A stretch of DNA of 64,000 bases. Origin: Cyanophora paradoxa (Eukaryota; Glaucocystophyceae; Cyanophorales; Cyanophoraceae). Made by a program: the position numbers and the translations under genes. Shown here one piece after another: positions 19,852 through 31,572 of this stretch. Under the pieces are notes generated by a model. That model was not told the DNA's origin and did no database searches. It saw only the letters and a list, made by a program, of their open reading frames with translations. The stretch covers positions 1-64,000 of the forward strand of contig QPMI01000604.1 of assembly GCA_004431415.1 (NCBI GenBank), in the 5' to 3' direction. Position 1 is the first letter of the stretch. Every line of letters begins with the position of its first letter.

Positions 19852-22800
19852 TCAGGGCGCGGGGCTGTCGACCCCCTCGGGGTCCCCGCCGCCCCCGCCC
19901 CGGCTGCCCCCGATCACGCCCCCGCCCTGCTGCAGGTCCGCTAGCAGGTCCTGCGCCACGACTCGGCCCCGGGGGGGAGGAGCCAGCGGGCGGGGGGTAC
20001 CTTGATCTGGCTGGAGAGGTCCTCGAGGTCGTCCGAGAGACGCGTCGCGTTCTCCGCCTCCCTGGGGGGGGGGATCAGGCAGGAGGGGGGGGGAGCGGGC
20101 CCGGGGTACCGGTTATCGAGCTCCTTGAGCTTCGTCTCGAGCTCGTCGACGCGCCGCCGGAGCGCGGCCGCCTCCTCGGGCGTACCTCCCGCCGGCCGCC
20201 CGGCTCCCGCCGCCGCCGCCGCCCCGCCCGACTCGGGCCGGCGGCGGGCCCGGGCCCGGGGCCGGCCTCGCCGGAGAGGCGCGCCTCGTCGACGGCGGCG
20301 CGCAGCGTCTCGAGGTCCACGCGCAGTCGCGCCACGTCGCCCCGCAGGATCGGCAGCGAGTCCTGCAGGCCGCCACCCCTTCCCGGGGCCCCGCTCTCCT
20401 CCTCGCCGCCCTCGCCGGGCGGGGCGACCGGCGGCCCGAGGGCCGTCGCGACGGCGATGCGCCGCTCCACCTCGCCCAGCACCCGCTGCTCCAGCCGCTC
20501 GTTCTCCCCCCGCACCTGCAAACGCTCAGGCCGGGGGGGGGAGGGGGGGTTATGGCCTCGGACCTTCTCCATGAGGGCCGCGGCGGCGGCGGCGGCGCTC
20601 CCGCCGGACCCGGGCCGCGCGTGCGGCTGCCCCGGTGGGGGCGCCTCCCGCGCCGCAGCGGCCACCTCGTCCTTCAAGGCGGCGATCTGACCGGCGCCGC
20701 CGCCGTCGGCGAGGCAGGGGGCGGGGCGGAGAGGGCGGGGGGTAAGGGGGCGCACGTCCTTGTGTGCGCGGGCAAGGGCCCCGCGGATGTCCTCGAGCTC
20801 CCCCACCACGTACCGCGCCTGCCGCCCCCCCGCCCCCTCAGACGGGGCGGGGCGGGGGGTACGGGGCGGGGCGGGCGCGCCTTCATGCCCTGGCCGGCGG
20901 GGCCGCCCACCACGGCCCCGTCCTCCGCCTCCTCGTCGCCCGCCCTGCCCCGCCCTCAGCGGAGAGCCGGGCAGAGGATAAGAGACAGGCGCACGCGGGG
21001 CGCGGGGCGGGGGAGCGCCCCTCGAGCATGACGGCCTCCTGCAGGAGCACCACGCGCCGGTCGCACGCCTCCGCCACCTCCTTCGCCCTGTTAGGCCCGG
21101 GCGGTTTGTTAGGGAGGAAAGGGCGGAGGCAAAGGCGGGGGGGCGGGGCGGGGCGGGACCGGTCGGCGGAGCGCTGGAGGTCGTCGATGCGCTGCCCGAG
21201 GAGCTGCACCTCGTGCCGCATCTGAGGGGCGAGCGACGCCCCAGTCAGAGGGAGACCGCTCGGAATCGCAGAGAACGCACCTCGGCGCCCTGGGCCCGCG
21301 TCTCCGCCGACGCCCGCGCCTCCGCCGCCAGGCCCTCCACCCTCGCCACCTGCCCCGCCCCTCAGCGCAGCCACGGGGGGAGGGGTGGGAGGGGGGTTAC
21401 ACGGGCCTCGCGGAGGAACTCGGCCTGGCGGCCCTCCCACGTGACCTTGAGCGCCGACGTCGCGTTCGTGAGGCGGGCCAGCTCGCCGTCGAGCCGCCGC
21501 ATCTCCCCCTCCGCCAGCACGTGCAGCTCCTGCTGAGGATCAGCAGGGGCGGCCTGGTCGAGCGGAGCGGAGCGGAGCAAAGCTGGCTGGCCTTGTTGCG
21601 CTCGAGGGCGGCGACGAGGTTCGCGGACTCGGCCGCCTGCGCCTCGATGGCCCGCCGGTGGCCCTCCGCATCCCGCTCCGCCCCGTCCAGCCGCCCGCTC
21701 AGCCGCACGTCCGTCTCCTGCACGCCCGACTGAGCTAAGAGGGAGGAGCGGAGGGGCGGGGCGGGCGGGGCGGGGCGGGGCGGGCCTGGAGGGCGGATGC
21801 GAGGGCGGACTCGGCGCGGGCGTTGGCCTCCTGCAGGGCCTCCAGCGCGTCCCGCAGCCGCCCGCCCTCCTCCCGCGCCGCCGCCGCCTCCGCCGCCACC
21901 CCCGCCACGTCCGCCCGCACCACCTCCAGCACCTGGCCCCGCCGCTCAGTCTTCTCCCGCTCAGCTTTCTCCCGCTCGGCTTTGCAGGGCTCGCCTCCTC
22001 ACGGACGGCGTCGCAGGCGGCGTCGGAGAGGAGGCGGGCGGCCGCGGCGGAGGCCTCGCGGTCCGACTCGCCCCGCTCGAGCGCCTCCTGCAGCTCCGCG
22101 ACGGCGCGCACCAGCGCCCCCGCCGACTCCTCCCGCTCCGCCCGCTCCGCCGCCAGCTGGTCCCGCAGGCCCGCCAGCCCCTTCTTCGTCCGCTCCCAAG
22201 TCGCGAACCTGCGAACGAAGGGCGCCCGCCGCCTCAGAGGGCGCGGGCGAAGGCGGCGGGGGGCAGAGGGCGCGCCGGGCGCCGCGCTCGTCGAGGACGG
22301 CGATCTTAGCGACGAGGGCCTGGTCCCCCTCGACGCGGGCCGCCGCCTCCTCGCGCAGCCGGTGCTCCCACGCCGCCACCCACGCGTCGAAGTCGCGCTG
22401 CAGCTTCTCGTGCGCCTCGGCGCGCGCCTTCTCCGCCGCCTCCACCGCCGCCTGCACCGACTCCACCTCCGCGGACACGTTCCCCCGCATCTCCTCCCGC
22501 AGCGCCGCCTCCCGCTGCCCCGAAAACGTGAGCGAACGCGGGGTGAACGCAGGGCGGGGCGGGGGGCGGGGGCGCACGTCGAGGGAGGCCTGGACAGTGT
22601 GGAGGGCGCCGTCGACGCGCGCGTCGCACTGCGCGGTCGCCTCCGCCGCCGCCGCCTCCGCGCGCTCCTCGGCGGCCCGCGCCCGCGCCTCCGCCTCCTC
22701 CTGCGCCGCCCGCGCCAGCGCCGCCGCCTCGGCCCGCGCCCGCTCCACCGCCTCCCGGGCCTCCGCCTCGCCGGCCGCCCGCGCCTCCGCCTCGGCGGCG

Positions 22801-25800
22801 AGAGCCTTGCGCGTCTCCCCGACCATGCCCTCGAGGTCCGCCCGCGCCCGCTCGTCGGCGTCGGCCTTGGCCCTGGCCCAGGCCATCGCCTCCTCCTTCA
22901 GCTGCGCGACGACCCGCTCGAGGCGGGCCTCGAGCTCCCCGACGACCTGCGCCGCCCCGTCCTCCCCCTTCATCCGCGCCTTGATCTCCGCCCTCAGCAC
23001 CTCCTCCAGGCCCCCGATCTGCGAACGCGCCGCCCGCGTCAGAGCTCGAACCCGCCCAGCTGAGCCTACTCTAATCTTCGGAGCGCGCCGCCGAGTCGGT
23101 GTGCTTCTTCCAGCCGAAGAGCGACTCCTGCAGCTGCGCGATCCCGTTCCGCATCTCCTCCCGCGCCTCCCGGTCCCGCGCCGCCCGCACTTCGTTCTGG
23201 GGGGGGGGGGGTCGGAGGGGGGGGGGGGAAGGGGGTACACGCGCGCACGTGCTGGGCGAGGGCCGCCTCGACGGCGCGCTGCCGCTCGTCGAGCTCCTTC
23301 CGCGTCCGCTCCTCGAACCGCTGCCGCGCGTCGTCCACTGCGTACCCCCCCGGGGGGTCGGTTGGAGGGTGGGCGGGGGTAAGAGGAGGGGGGTACTGGG
23401 CGAGCGCACGGGTACGGATCGCCCTGGCGAGCTCGTCGAAGCGATCAAGGACGCCCTGCACGAAAAAAGTGGTCAGGGTGGGGGGAGAGAGACGGCACGG
23501 GGGTACGCGGACCTCGCTGGCGGTGCCGGCGGCGGCGGCGCGCAGGGCGACCGTGACGTCGTCGCGCTGCCGCACCGCCTCCACCGCACGCAACGCCTCG
23601 TCCCTGTACCCCCCGCCGGCTCAGAGGGGGGTACGGGTTCGGCACAGGGCTGGGGCGGACCTGTAGGCGCGGGCGGCATCCGTGGCGCGCGAGAGGACGC
23701 TCTCGAGCCGCTCCGAAGTCCTCGCCTCGCGCTCGCTCAGCGCCTGCGCCGAAAAGGAAACTCGGGGGTACGCGCGCGCGAGCGGGGTACGGGATTCGCG
23801 CACGTGTCGGAGGGCCTCCAGCCCCTGCCGCGCCTCGACGGCCGACTGGTCCCGCATCCCCTCCGCCTGCATCACCTGTACCCCCCCCCCAGTTCGCTCG
23901 CAACGAAGCGGGAAGGGAACGATAGAGGAAAAGGGCGCGCCTTGGCCTGGAGGGCGGAGCAGAGCTGGGAGAGCTGGTCGATCCGGTCCAGCATCGAGCG
24001 CACGTCCCGCCCCTGAGCGCGAACGAAGTGAGCGGGGCGGACCCTCTTGAAATAGCTCTGGAGCGGGGCGGGGAGGAAGAAGCAGCGGTGGCACCTGGGC
24101 GCCCTGGCGGGCGGCGTCCTCGCCCTCCCTCCGCTGCGCGGCCCGCTCCTGCACGCCCCGCGGTGAGAGGGCGGACGAACCAAGGATGATCAAATCAAAT
24201 CAAATGAAGGCGGGCCTGGGCGGCGAGGCGGGCCTCGAGGGAGGAGACGCGCTCGCGGGTCTTCGCCTTCACGTCCACCGCCTCCGCCGCCTGCTCTTCC
24301 ACCTGAAGAGGGAAGGCTCAGCCGCTCCACGAGTCCGAAGGGGCCCAGCAGGCCCCAGCAGGCTCTAGAGGCTCCAGGCCCGCCCGGCCCGCCCCCGCGC
24401 GCCTCAGCGGAGCGAAGAAGAGGACCCGGGCGGCTCTTTCGAGTCCAAAGGGGTCTAGCAGGCTCTAGAAGCTCTCCTCTTATCAAGATCCCCGCTCAAG
24501 CTCTGACGGACCTGGCGGCGGAGGCGTATGACCTGGTCGACCAGCGCCCCGAGGTCCTCGTCCCCCCTCGCCCGCACCCGGTCCAGCCTAGGGCGGATCA
24601 AATCAGGGGCGGGTGGGGGAGACGAGGGTAGGGGCGTGCTTCTCGAGCTGGGCGCGCTGCTCGGCCTCGCGGGAGGCGGCGTCCACGTCGTCCCGCGCCT
24701 GCCGCCGCTGCAGCGCCGCCCGCAGCTCCGCTGAGACCGCCTCCTGCATCCGCAGCGCCTCCCGCACCTGCGCCGAGGGCGTCGGGGGCCGCCTCGACGG
24801 CCAGGCATCGTGCAGGAACCCCACCTCCAGGAACCGCTCCTCGCCCCTCTGAAGCAAGAGAGAGAGAGAGTTAGAGGCTTAAGAGAACAGAGAATGGAAA
24901 AAGGATAGGCTTGGGACCTGGCTGTTCTTCTCGAGGCTGGCGATGCGGCGCTGGAGGGCCTCGGCGCTGGCCGCGAGGTCGCGCTCCAGCCGCAGCCGCA
25001 TCTCCATCTCCGTGCGCAGCCGCTCCTCGCTCTGCAGCAGCTTCGCCTCAAGCTCCTGCCGCGTCCGCACCGCGTCGAAGGCCACGCCCCGCAGCTCGCT
25101 CTCCAGGCTCGCCACCCGCTGCGCGTCCATCGCCGCCGCGCGCGCCCCGTCCACGTCGAACGACGGCAGCGGGAGCAGCCCGGGGCCCGCCTCGCCCGCC
25201 CGCGCCCCCGCGTTCAGCACCCGCTCCTGCTGGTACGCGTACGCCTGCAGCGCGGCCGGGACGTACGCCCCGTAGGCGAGCGGCTGCGGCGGCGGGGGCG
25301 CCGGCGGCTGCGGGGCCAGCGGCGGCGGCTGCGCGTACTGCTGCACCTGCAGCGCCGGCAGCGAGGGCGCCTGGTACTGCGAGTACGGCTGCGCCTCGCC
25401 GGCCGGGGTGCTGCGTTTCGCTGGCGGCGTCACGGAGCGCCGCGCCGCCGCCGGGGGCTGCGGCGGCGTCCGCTGCCGCTGCGGCGGCCGGTCCTGCGCC
25501 TGCCTGGGCGGTGCCGCCGGCGGCTCGGGCGGCCGCCTGCGGCTTGTTGGCGCTGCGTTCGTGCGGCGGGGGCAGAGGGGAGCTTACCCGGGCGCAGCGT
25601 CGACGAGCAGGCCGGCCATTCCATTGCCCTCCATGCTCCGCCTCGCGTTCGCAGCGGCTGCTCCCGCGGGCGGCAACGACGAGGCCCGCGGCAGCGGGTC
25701 CCTCGCAGGCGCCTGCGTCGGGCTTAGCTACGAATGCGTCGGGGGGACAGGGCCGGCTCACGGGGGGCTCGGAGTATGCGTAGCTTTGCGGCGGGGGCTG

Positions 25801-25972
25801 TGGCGGCGCGCTCGGTGCCTGCACCGCCTCTCGCGGCGCACCGCGTCTCCTCTGCTGCATCACCTCCCAGTTGTCTGCGCACAGGCGGGCGTAAGAAGCT
25901 CCCAGCAGCTGCAAGGCACCACGCCCGGGCCTCTGGAGCCTCGGGGCCGCTAGCTAGGCTCACAGTCAGCAT
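19852..25972 (-). CDS. Long coiled-coil protein, many exons
   Basis: Translation probably starts at ATGCTGACT (25,972-25,964), followed by an intron with donor GTGAGC and acceptor TTGCAG. The protein then runs LLGASYARLCADNWEVMQQ, a Pro/Gln/Ala/Tyr-rich linker (about 25,430-25,240), and more than a thousand residues of heptad-like Glu/Arg/Ala/Leu sequence in many short exons. It ends with DLLADLQQGGG and a Gly/Pro tail; the stop is at 19,852-19,854. Introns are short, GC-rich and often begin GTACCCC. The composition fits a cytoskeletal, basal-body or flagellar coiled-coil protein, but I recognise no specific family. A rearranged partial copy of two of its exons lies at 13,932-14,292. Confidence 0.65.
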
Positions 25973-26571
25973 CGGCGCGCTGCCTCGCTCTCCGCGCCTC
26001 CGCCGCTCTTTCGGCCTCGGAGCCGATGTACAGCGGTTCCATGGTGCTGTACAGCGGCTCTCGGGGGCTGCGTTGTCTGGGTGTGGCTCTCTTCGGTTTT
26101 CGGTTTCTTGCTGTAGCCCTTAGCTGCTCATTCCCCCTTGACCTCTGCTGGGTACGCGTTGTATTTGACCTCCGACCCGCAACAACAACTCCTGCAAACA
26201 TGGGTGAGCCGCCTTCCCGCGCACCTCGCGTTTCTCCGTCGTTTTCTGACCTGTTTTGGCCACTCGGCTCGCGCCCTCCTTCAGTGGTGCGTCCCGTCTA
26301 TAGTGATTGAGACCCGCCCGGTCAACCCAGCGCGATCCGCTAACGTCGCTTTCCCCTGCTTTCTCCGACGTCGTGCTGCGTCCCTAGAACTGGTGCGCGA
26401 CCGTCCGGCGTATACGTCCGGCCGTTTTTATACGTGGCCGCCACGTGTACGTTGGCCGCCGTTGCTGACTTTGCTCCCGCGCGTGTTTCGTCATTGGGAT
26501 TCGTGTTGTGCAGGGACAAGGTCCGTCCGCCGCGCCGCCTGCCGATTTGTTGCCCCGGGGTGTCGCTTGGC

Positions 26572-26914
26572 ATGGCGCTGACTCGGAGCCTCGCCCGCCT
26601 CGCGCAGGTTCTCAAGATCGTGGTACGCACCGAGTGAACGAGAGCAACATCGTAGCTCGCCGCGCCGTCGCCGACGGCGGCCTGGCGCGCGCAGGTTGCC
26701 ATCATCCTGCCGCCGGTGGCCATCCTCGTCTGGGGCGGCGGCTGCAACCAGACCCTCCTCATCAACATTGTGCTCTGGTACGTACGCTTTTCGGGGCCCG
26801 CCGGCCGCCCTTCGACCGTTCCCGCGCGATCTTGCTTGTCATGACCTGCGCCCTCTTCGCAGCTTCTTCCTGTTCTTCCCGGCCATAGTTCACGCCATCT
26901 ACAACCTGTTCTAG
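26572..26914 (+). CDS. Pmp3/UPF0057 small membrane protein
   Basis: Three exons, 26,572-26,622, 26,695-26,777 and 26,863-26,914, give a 61-residue protein. The exon joins are phase-consistent, with introns GTACGC...GCGCAG and GTACGT...TCGCAG. It contains VLKIVVAIILPPVAILVWGG, then a Cys-Asn turn and a second hydrophobic segment ending AIVHAIYNLF. That is the two-helix pattern of the Pmp3 family, small plasma-membrane proteins that affect ion balance and are often stress-induced. The chosen ATG has a good context (G at -3 and +4). The frame is open further upstream, and a tempting ATGG/GTGAGC exon lies at 26,201, but its phase does not fit. It is divergent from the coiled-coil gene. Confidence 0.85.
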
Positions 26915-27141
26915 GAGATTTACCGCGGGTGCGGATCGCTCTTTAGATTTTCGCCTAGTAGGGTGAAATGATCGACTGATCCGATGATCGAATCTCAGGT
27001 TCGGGCCGCGGCTGTACGATAGCGCGACACGCTCTCGATGTATTTTGAATATTTGTTTATGAATGTGAATACGATGTAAAGCGAGATCTCCCCCGACGAT
27101 GCGGTTGACTGCGCCCCCAAGCAAACGGCGCATGCTCATGA

Positions 27142-29384
27142 TCACTGATGAAATTGGCCAACGTTAGCGTTGCCGGGACGGGGCGCTGCGGGGGGCGCTC
27201 GCGGGTCTGGCGCGGGCCGAGGCGGTGGGCGGACCGCCGGGTGCCGGCTCGCCGCGCGAGAGCGGGGGCCGCCGGCCGCCGGGGGCGGTGGTCGGGGAGG
27301 GGCCGCGGCGCCGGCGGTGGCGGCGCGGCGGAGCGGGCCGGCGGGGGTCGGGGAGGGGCCCCGGGTAGATGCTCCGGACCCGCGGCGCTCGGGGGACACG
27401 GAGCGCCGCCGGGTACGCGCGCCGTCCTCCGCGAACGTCACGGAGTTGCGCCGCGTGGGGTACGGCGCCTCCTCCTGGACCCGCCGCAGCTGCTCCGCCT
27501 GCTCCTGCGGGGCCGGAAGTTCAGACGGGTACAAGGAGAGCGGGCCTGAATCCGGAGGGGGGGTACCGCGATGAGAGCGTCCCGCTCGGCGCGCTCGCGG
27601 AGGAGCCGCGAGTTGTCGTAGTGGAGCTTCTCGCAGAGCTCCTCGAGGTGCGCGACGCGCAGCCGCAGCTTCCTGAGCTCCTCCCGCGCCGCGGGGCCGC
27701 CCTCCGCGTACACGGCCTCCGCCTTCGTCGGCGCGATCGTCGCCGCGAGGTCTGACTCCGCCCGGTTCTTGGAGAGGGCCCGCTCGATGGCGGCGCGGAG
27801 GGTCACGCCGATGGGCACCGACTCGAGGTTGCCCATGTACAGCAGCGCGTAGTTCGCCTCGGCGGCCTTCAGCAGCGCCGCGCCGCCCTCGGGCCCGATG
27901 GGGTTGTCCGAGAGGCGCAGGGCCGTGAGCGTCCGGTTCACGTGGAGCGCCTGCGCCAGGGACGAGGCCGCCCGGTCCGAGAGCTCGTTGTGGCCAAGGT
28001 GCAGGTCCGTCAGCGTGAAGTTGTGCTGCGGGGGGTACACGAATCAAGGAGAGGGGGGGCGGGGCGGGAGGGGGTACGGGGACGGCGCACGTGGAGGGCG
28101 TCGGAGAGGGCGAGGGCGCCCTCGGTGCCGAGGGCGTTGTAGCGGAGGCCGACGGAGATGAGGGATCGGCTCCGGCGGAGGACGCCGCCGAGGATGCGGC
28201 CGGCCTCCGGTCCGAGGTAGGCGTGGGCGAGCTGTAGGGAGGTCAGGGAGGTGTTGGTGGCGAGGTAGCGCTCCAGGGACTGCGCGAAGCGGTGCCCGCC
28301 CGAGGCCAGCTCGTTGTGCGTCAGCGAGAGCGTCGCCAGCGTCCCGTTGTACTGCGCGCGCGGCGGCGCGTCGGGGGCGGGGTGCGCATGCGGGCGAGGA
28401 AGCGTGGGAGGGGGGCGGGGCACGGACCTCGAGGCGGTCGACGAGGGCCGTGGCGCCGGGCTCGCGCAGGTTGAGCACGAGGTTGATGAGGCCCGTGTTG
28501 GTCGAGAGCGCGTTCCCGATGACGGCGCCCAGCGAGTCGTGCTCCTGCTTGCGGGTCAGGCGAGCCGGCCGCGGGGGGCGGGCAAAGCCCGGGCCGGGCG
28601 GGCTGGGCACGCGCCTGCATGGGGTTCTGGGAGATGTCGAGGGAGAGGAGAGAGGAGGACTGGCAGAGGGAGTTGGCGAGCGCCTCGCCCGACTTGCGGT
28701 TCAGCATGTTCCGGGAGAGGTTCAGCGAGAGCAGCGTCTTGTTCTGCAGCAGCATGGACGCGAGCTCGACGCCCGCCTTGTCGCCCATGTTGTTGCAGCT
28801 CAGGTCCAGCTCCGTGATCGACTTGTTCGTCGACATCGCTGCGCGGCGGCGGCGCCGGCGAAGGCGGCTCGGGCGGCGGCTCAGGCGGCGGGAGCGCGGG
28901 GCGGGCGCGGACCCTTGACCAGGTCCTTGGCGACCTCGACGGTAAAGGCCTTGCTGCCCACGCGCGCCAGCGAGAGGCTCTTCAGCGAGTGCTGCACCGC
29001 CACCGAGAGCACGAGCGCCCGCAGCTCGTTCTGGCCGACCTCCTGCGCGGTTGCGTTTGCACCGCTTAGCTCCGGCGCGCCGCGGGGGCGGCGGGATAGC
29101 AGCGGACCGCCTCTGCATCCTCTATGCTATATGCTTCAAAGCTCGGCTCCAGCAGGTGCCTGTAGTACGACGCCTGCCGCCCGCCGGCTCAGCTCGGCGC
29201 CGGCTATAGCTAGCTAGCTAAGCGACGGCGGAGCGGGTTCGGGCGGACCTCGGGGCGGACACCGAGGCGTGTGCACGCCTGCGCACCACCCCAGTAAGCG
29301 CCGGAACACCCGGCGAGTGCCCGGCGAGCGAGGCGCGGCAAGCGACGGGCGGGCCTTGTTGTAGATGTCCTTGCAGTAGGCCAT
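27142..29384 (-). CDS. Leucine-rich repeat protein with C-terminal coiled coil
   Basis: The start ATG at 29,384 gives MAYCKDIYNK, and the intron then begins GC (GCCCGC). The following exons encode ribonuclease-inhibitor-type LRRs: SLKSLSLARVGS, SITELDLSCNNMGDKAG, LLSLNLSRNMLNRKSGEAL, LLSLDISQNPM, TLATLSLTHNELASGG, SLTSLQLAHAYLGPEAG, SLISVGLRYNALGTEGAL, TLTDLHLGHNELSDRAA and TLTALRLSDNPIGPEGG. After the LRRs comes a Glu/Leu/Arg coiled coil (about 27,700-27,590), then a basic Ser/Pro tail with NSVTFAEDG and RRRSVSPERR, possible phosphorylation sites. The stop is at 27,142-27,144. The architecture resembles NLRC3-like or flagellar LRR proteins without a nucleotide-binding domain. At least two introns are GC-AG. 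Confidence 0.8.
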
Positions 29385-29540
29385 CGTGCGGATGGGGTCT
29401 CACGCGTGCCCCGGACGCCGCAGCCCGGACGCCAGGCGCAGCCGTGGCGTAGGGGGACCGTCGGGTTCAAACCGGGGACGGGGGGGGAATATCTGGTTGG
29501 GGTACAGCGACCTCCGTGTCTGGGAGTAACACCAGCAGCA
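29385..29540. promoter_or_regulatory. Shared upstream region of the LRR gene and RPS5
   Basis: Only 156 bases separate the two divergent start codons (29,384 on minus and 29,541 on plus). Any promoter for both genes must lie here or inside their first introns. No TATA box is obvious. Confidence 0.5.
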
Positions 29541-30733
29541 ATGGGTGAGTGACAGCGCATCGCCGCCGACCGGCCCAGAGCCCCCAGCTAGGCACCGCAG
29601 CGCTTGCGGCACGGCTAGAGAGAGCTCTCGCGCTCCTTGCCGGGCAACCCGGGCGCGAGAGGCATAGGATCGCGCTAGGTCGCCTCCCGACTCGCCGCAG
29701 CACCAGCTGACGCATCCGCGCTCCTGCGCACTTCTTATGCAGCGGCGGCAACTACGGAGATCAAGCTCTTCAACAAGTGGTGCGTGCTGGCGACCGAACC
29801 TCGTCAATCGCGTAGGCGGCTCACTCCGGCGGCCCCCGCCGCGCCTCAGGTCGTTCGACGATGTCGAGATCAACGACATCTCGCTGGAGGTGCGCATATC
29901 TGGCGTGGGGCGGGTCGGGCGCGGCAGCGGCGCGGATCAGCAGCATACCGCGGCAGCTCGTTAAGCCGGCGGGGCTTGGGATCGCAGCGATCATAGGCAT
30001 ATGGTCTGGGCAGCTCTGAGCTGAGGTCCCGCCCCGCGCCCGCGCAGGACTACATCGCTGTGAAGCCGAAGTATGCGGTGTACCTGCCCCACACCGCGGG
30101 CCGCTTCGCCGCGAAGCGCTTCCGCAAGGCCATGTGCCCGATCGTCGAGCGCGTCGCGAACTCGATGATGATGCACGGCCGCAACAACGGCAAGAAGCTC
30201 ATGGCCGTCCGCATCATGAAGCACGCGTTCGAGATCATCCACCTGCTCACGGACCAGAACCCGATCCAAGTGCTCGTTGACGCCATCATCAACAGCGGCC
30301 CCCGCGAGGACTCCACTCGTATCGGCACTGCTGGTGTCGTCCGCCGCCAGGCCGTCGATGTGTCGCCCCTGCGCCGCGTCAACCAGGCGATCTGGCTCCT
30401 CACCACCGGCGTGCGTCCCGCCCCGCCTCGCCGCCTGCCGCCCGCCCGCCCGCCTGCTCGCTCGCCCGCCCGTCCGGATCCCTCACCCCGCCCCGCCCCG
30501 CCCCGCCCCGCAGGCCCGCGAGTCGGCGTTCCGCAGCGTGAAGACCATCGCTGAGTGCCTTGCTGATGAGCTCATCAACGCCGCCAAGGTGCCCCGCGCC
30601 GCACCGCGCCGCCCCGCGCCTCCGCAGCCGCTGACGGGCTCGCGCGCGCGCGCGCCTCGCGCAGGGCTCGTCCAACTCCTTCGCCATCAAGAAGAAGGAC
30701 GAGATCGAGCGTGTCGCCAAGGCCAACCGTTAA
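29541..30733 (+). CDS. RPS5: 40S ribosomal protein S5 (uS7)
   Basis: Six exons: 29,541-29,544, 29,743-29,779, 29,850-29,889, 30,048-30,410, 30,514-30,588 and 30,665-30,733. They sum to 588 bases, that is 195 residues plus stop, normal for the family. The first coding exon is just ATGG, followed by GTGAGT. The joined product starts [20 protein letters not shown] and ends [14 protein letters not shown]. The middle exon carries conserved uS7 motifs such as [28 protein letters not shown] and [20 protein letters not shown]. The protein binds the 3' domain of 18S rRNA near the mRNA exit and E site. All joins are in phase; all introns are GT-AG. Confidence 0.97.
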
Positions 30734-31572
30734 TTCGGCACCCGGCCGGGCGCGCGCCCCGCAAGCGCGCGAATGCAGTCGTCCGTCCGCCACAGACGCT
30801 CCATGTGCTGCTTCTGGCCGTCCTTGTACCGCTGCCCAATTTCACAAGCGGCCAGTCCTTTCCACCGCGTCCTCGCACGGCGGCCGCTCTCCGGGGGGCG
30901 GGCGGAGTCTAGGCCGGAGGGGAGGGGGTAAGGGCGGGGCGACCGGGGGCCTCCCGCGGCAGCGCCAGCCTGGTGCGATATCGGGACGGCGAGAGCTCTC
31001 GCCCCTACCATGAAGCGCTCTCCTCTGGGACTCACAGGGCAGGACGGGCCGGGGCCCCGGGCTAGCTGTGAAGGCCGGATCCGTCGCTGCGGCGCGCACT
31101 CTGCTCGGGAGACCAGATATCTATTCGGAGCTCGAGATCTAGACTTCACGTCGACGTCGACGATGAGAGCTATCATGCATGACCTGGTCGCCGTTAAATC
31201 CCGATTTGCAAGTCGATGCGTGCTAGCTTGGCCTCGTTTGCGATTTCAATATTAATTGCAACCGTGAACTGATTTTCACACTTGTGCTTCAAAAAAGTGG
31301 ACCGAATTCGAATTCGAAGAAGAACTTGGCAAGCGTACTAGGCAGAAAATAGTATGCAGCTAAAGGCTATCTACTGTATTACGGTATAGTATCTAGTAGT
31401 ACTGTGTAACGAGTCCAAAACGCTGACTCCGGGTTATAATGCAAGCGGCGCTATACTCTCACATCTAGATCTATGTAAAGCTTTCTACGAAGCTTTAATC
31501 TGCCTGAGCAAAAGCTTGGTGGAACAGTGCGACAGCTGAAAGTCAAGGAGACGGCCCGGCGCCGGCGCGCGC
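30734..31572. other. Intergenic, RPS5 3' side
   Basis: It contains an AGATCT/GTCGAC palindrome-rich stretch (31,115-31,165), AT-rich sequence and a GAATTCGAATTCG run at 31,303-31,316. No gene or RNA is recognised. Confidence 0.5.

Noticed and set aside
26201-26204. ATGG/GTGAGC as first exon of the Pmp3 gene, like RPS5
   Set aside because: The phase does not match any acceptor that leads into the VLKIV exon. The ATG at 26,572 fits without extra assumptions.
27142-28610. Several long open stretches on both strands over the LRR and TPR genes
   Set aside because: In very GC-rich DNA, stop codons are rare in all frames. Only the frames with LRR or TPR motifs and phase-consistent splicing were kept.
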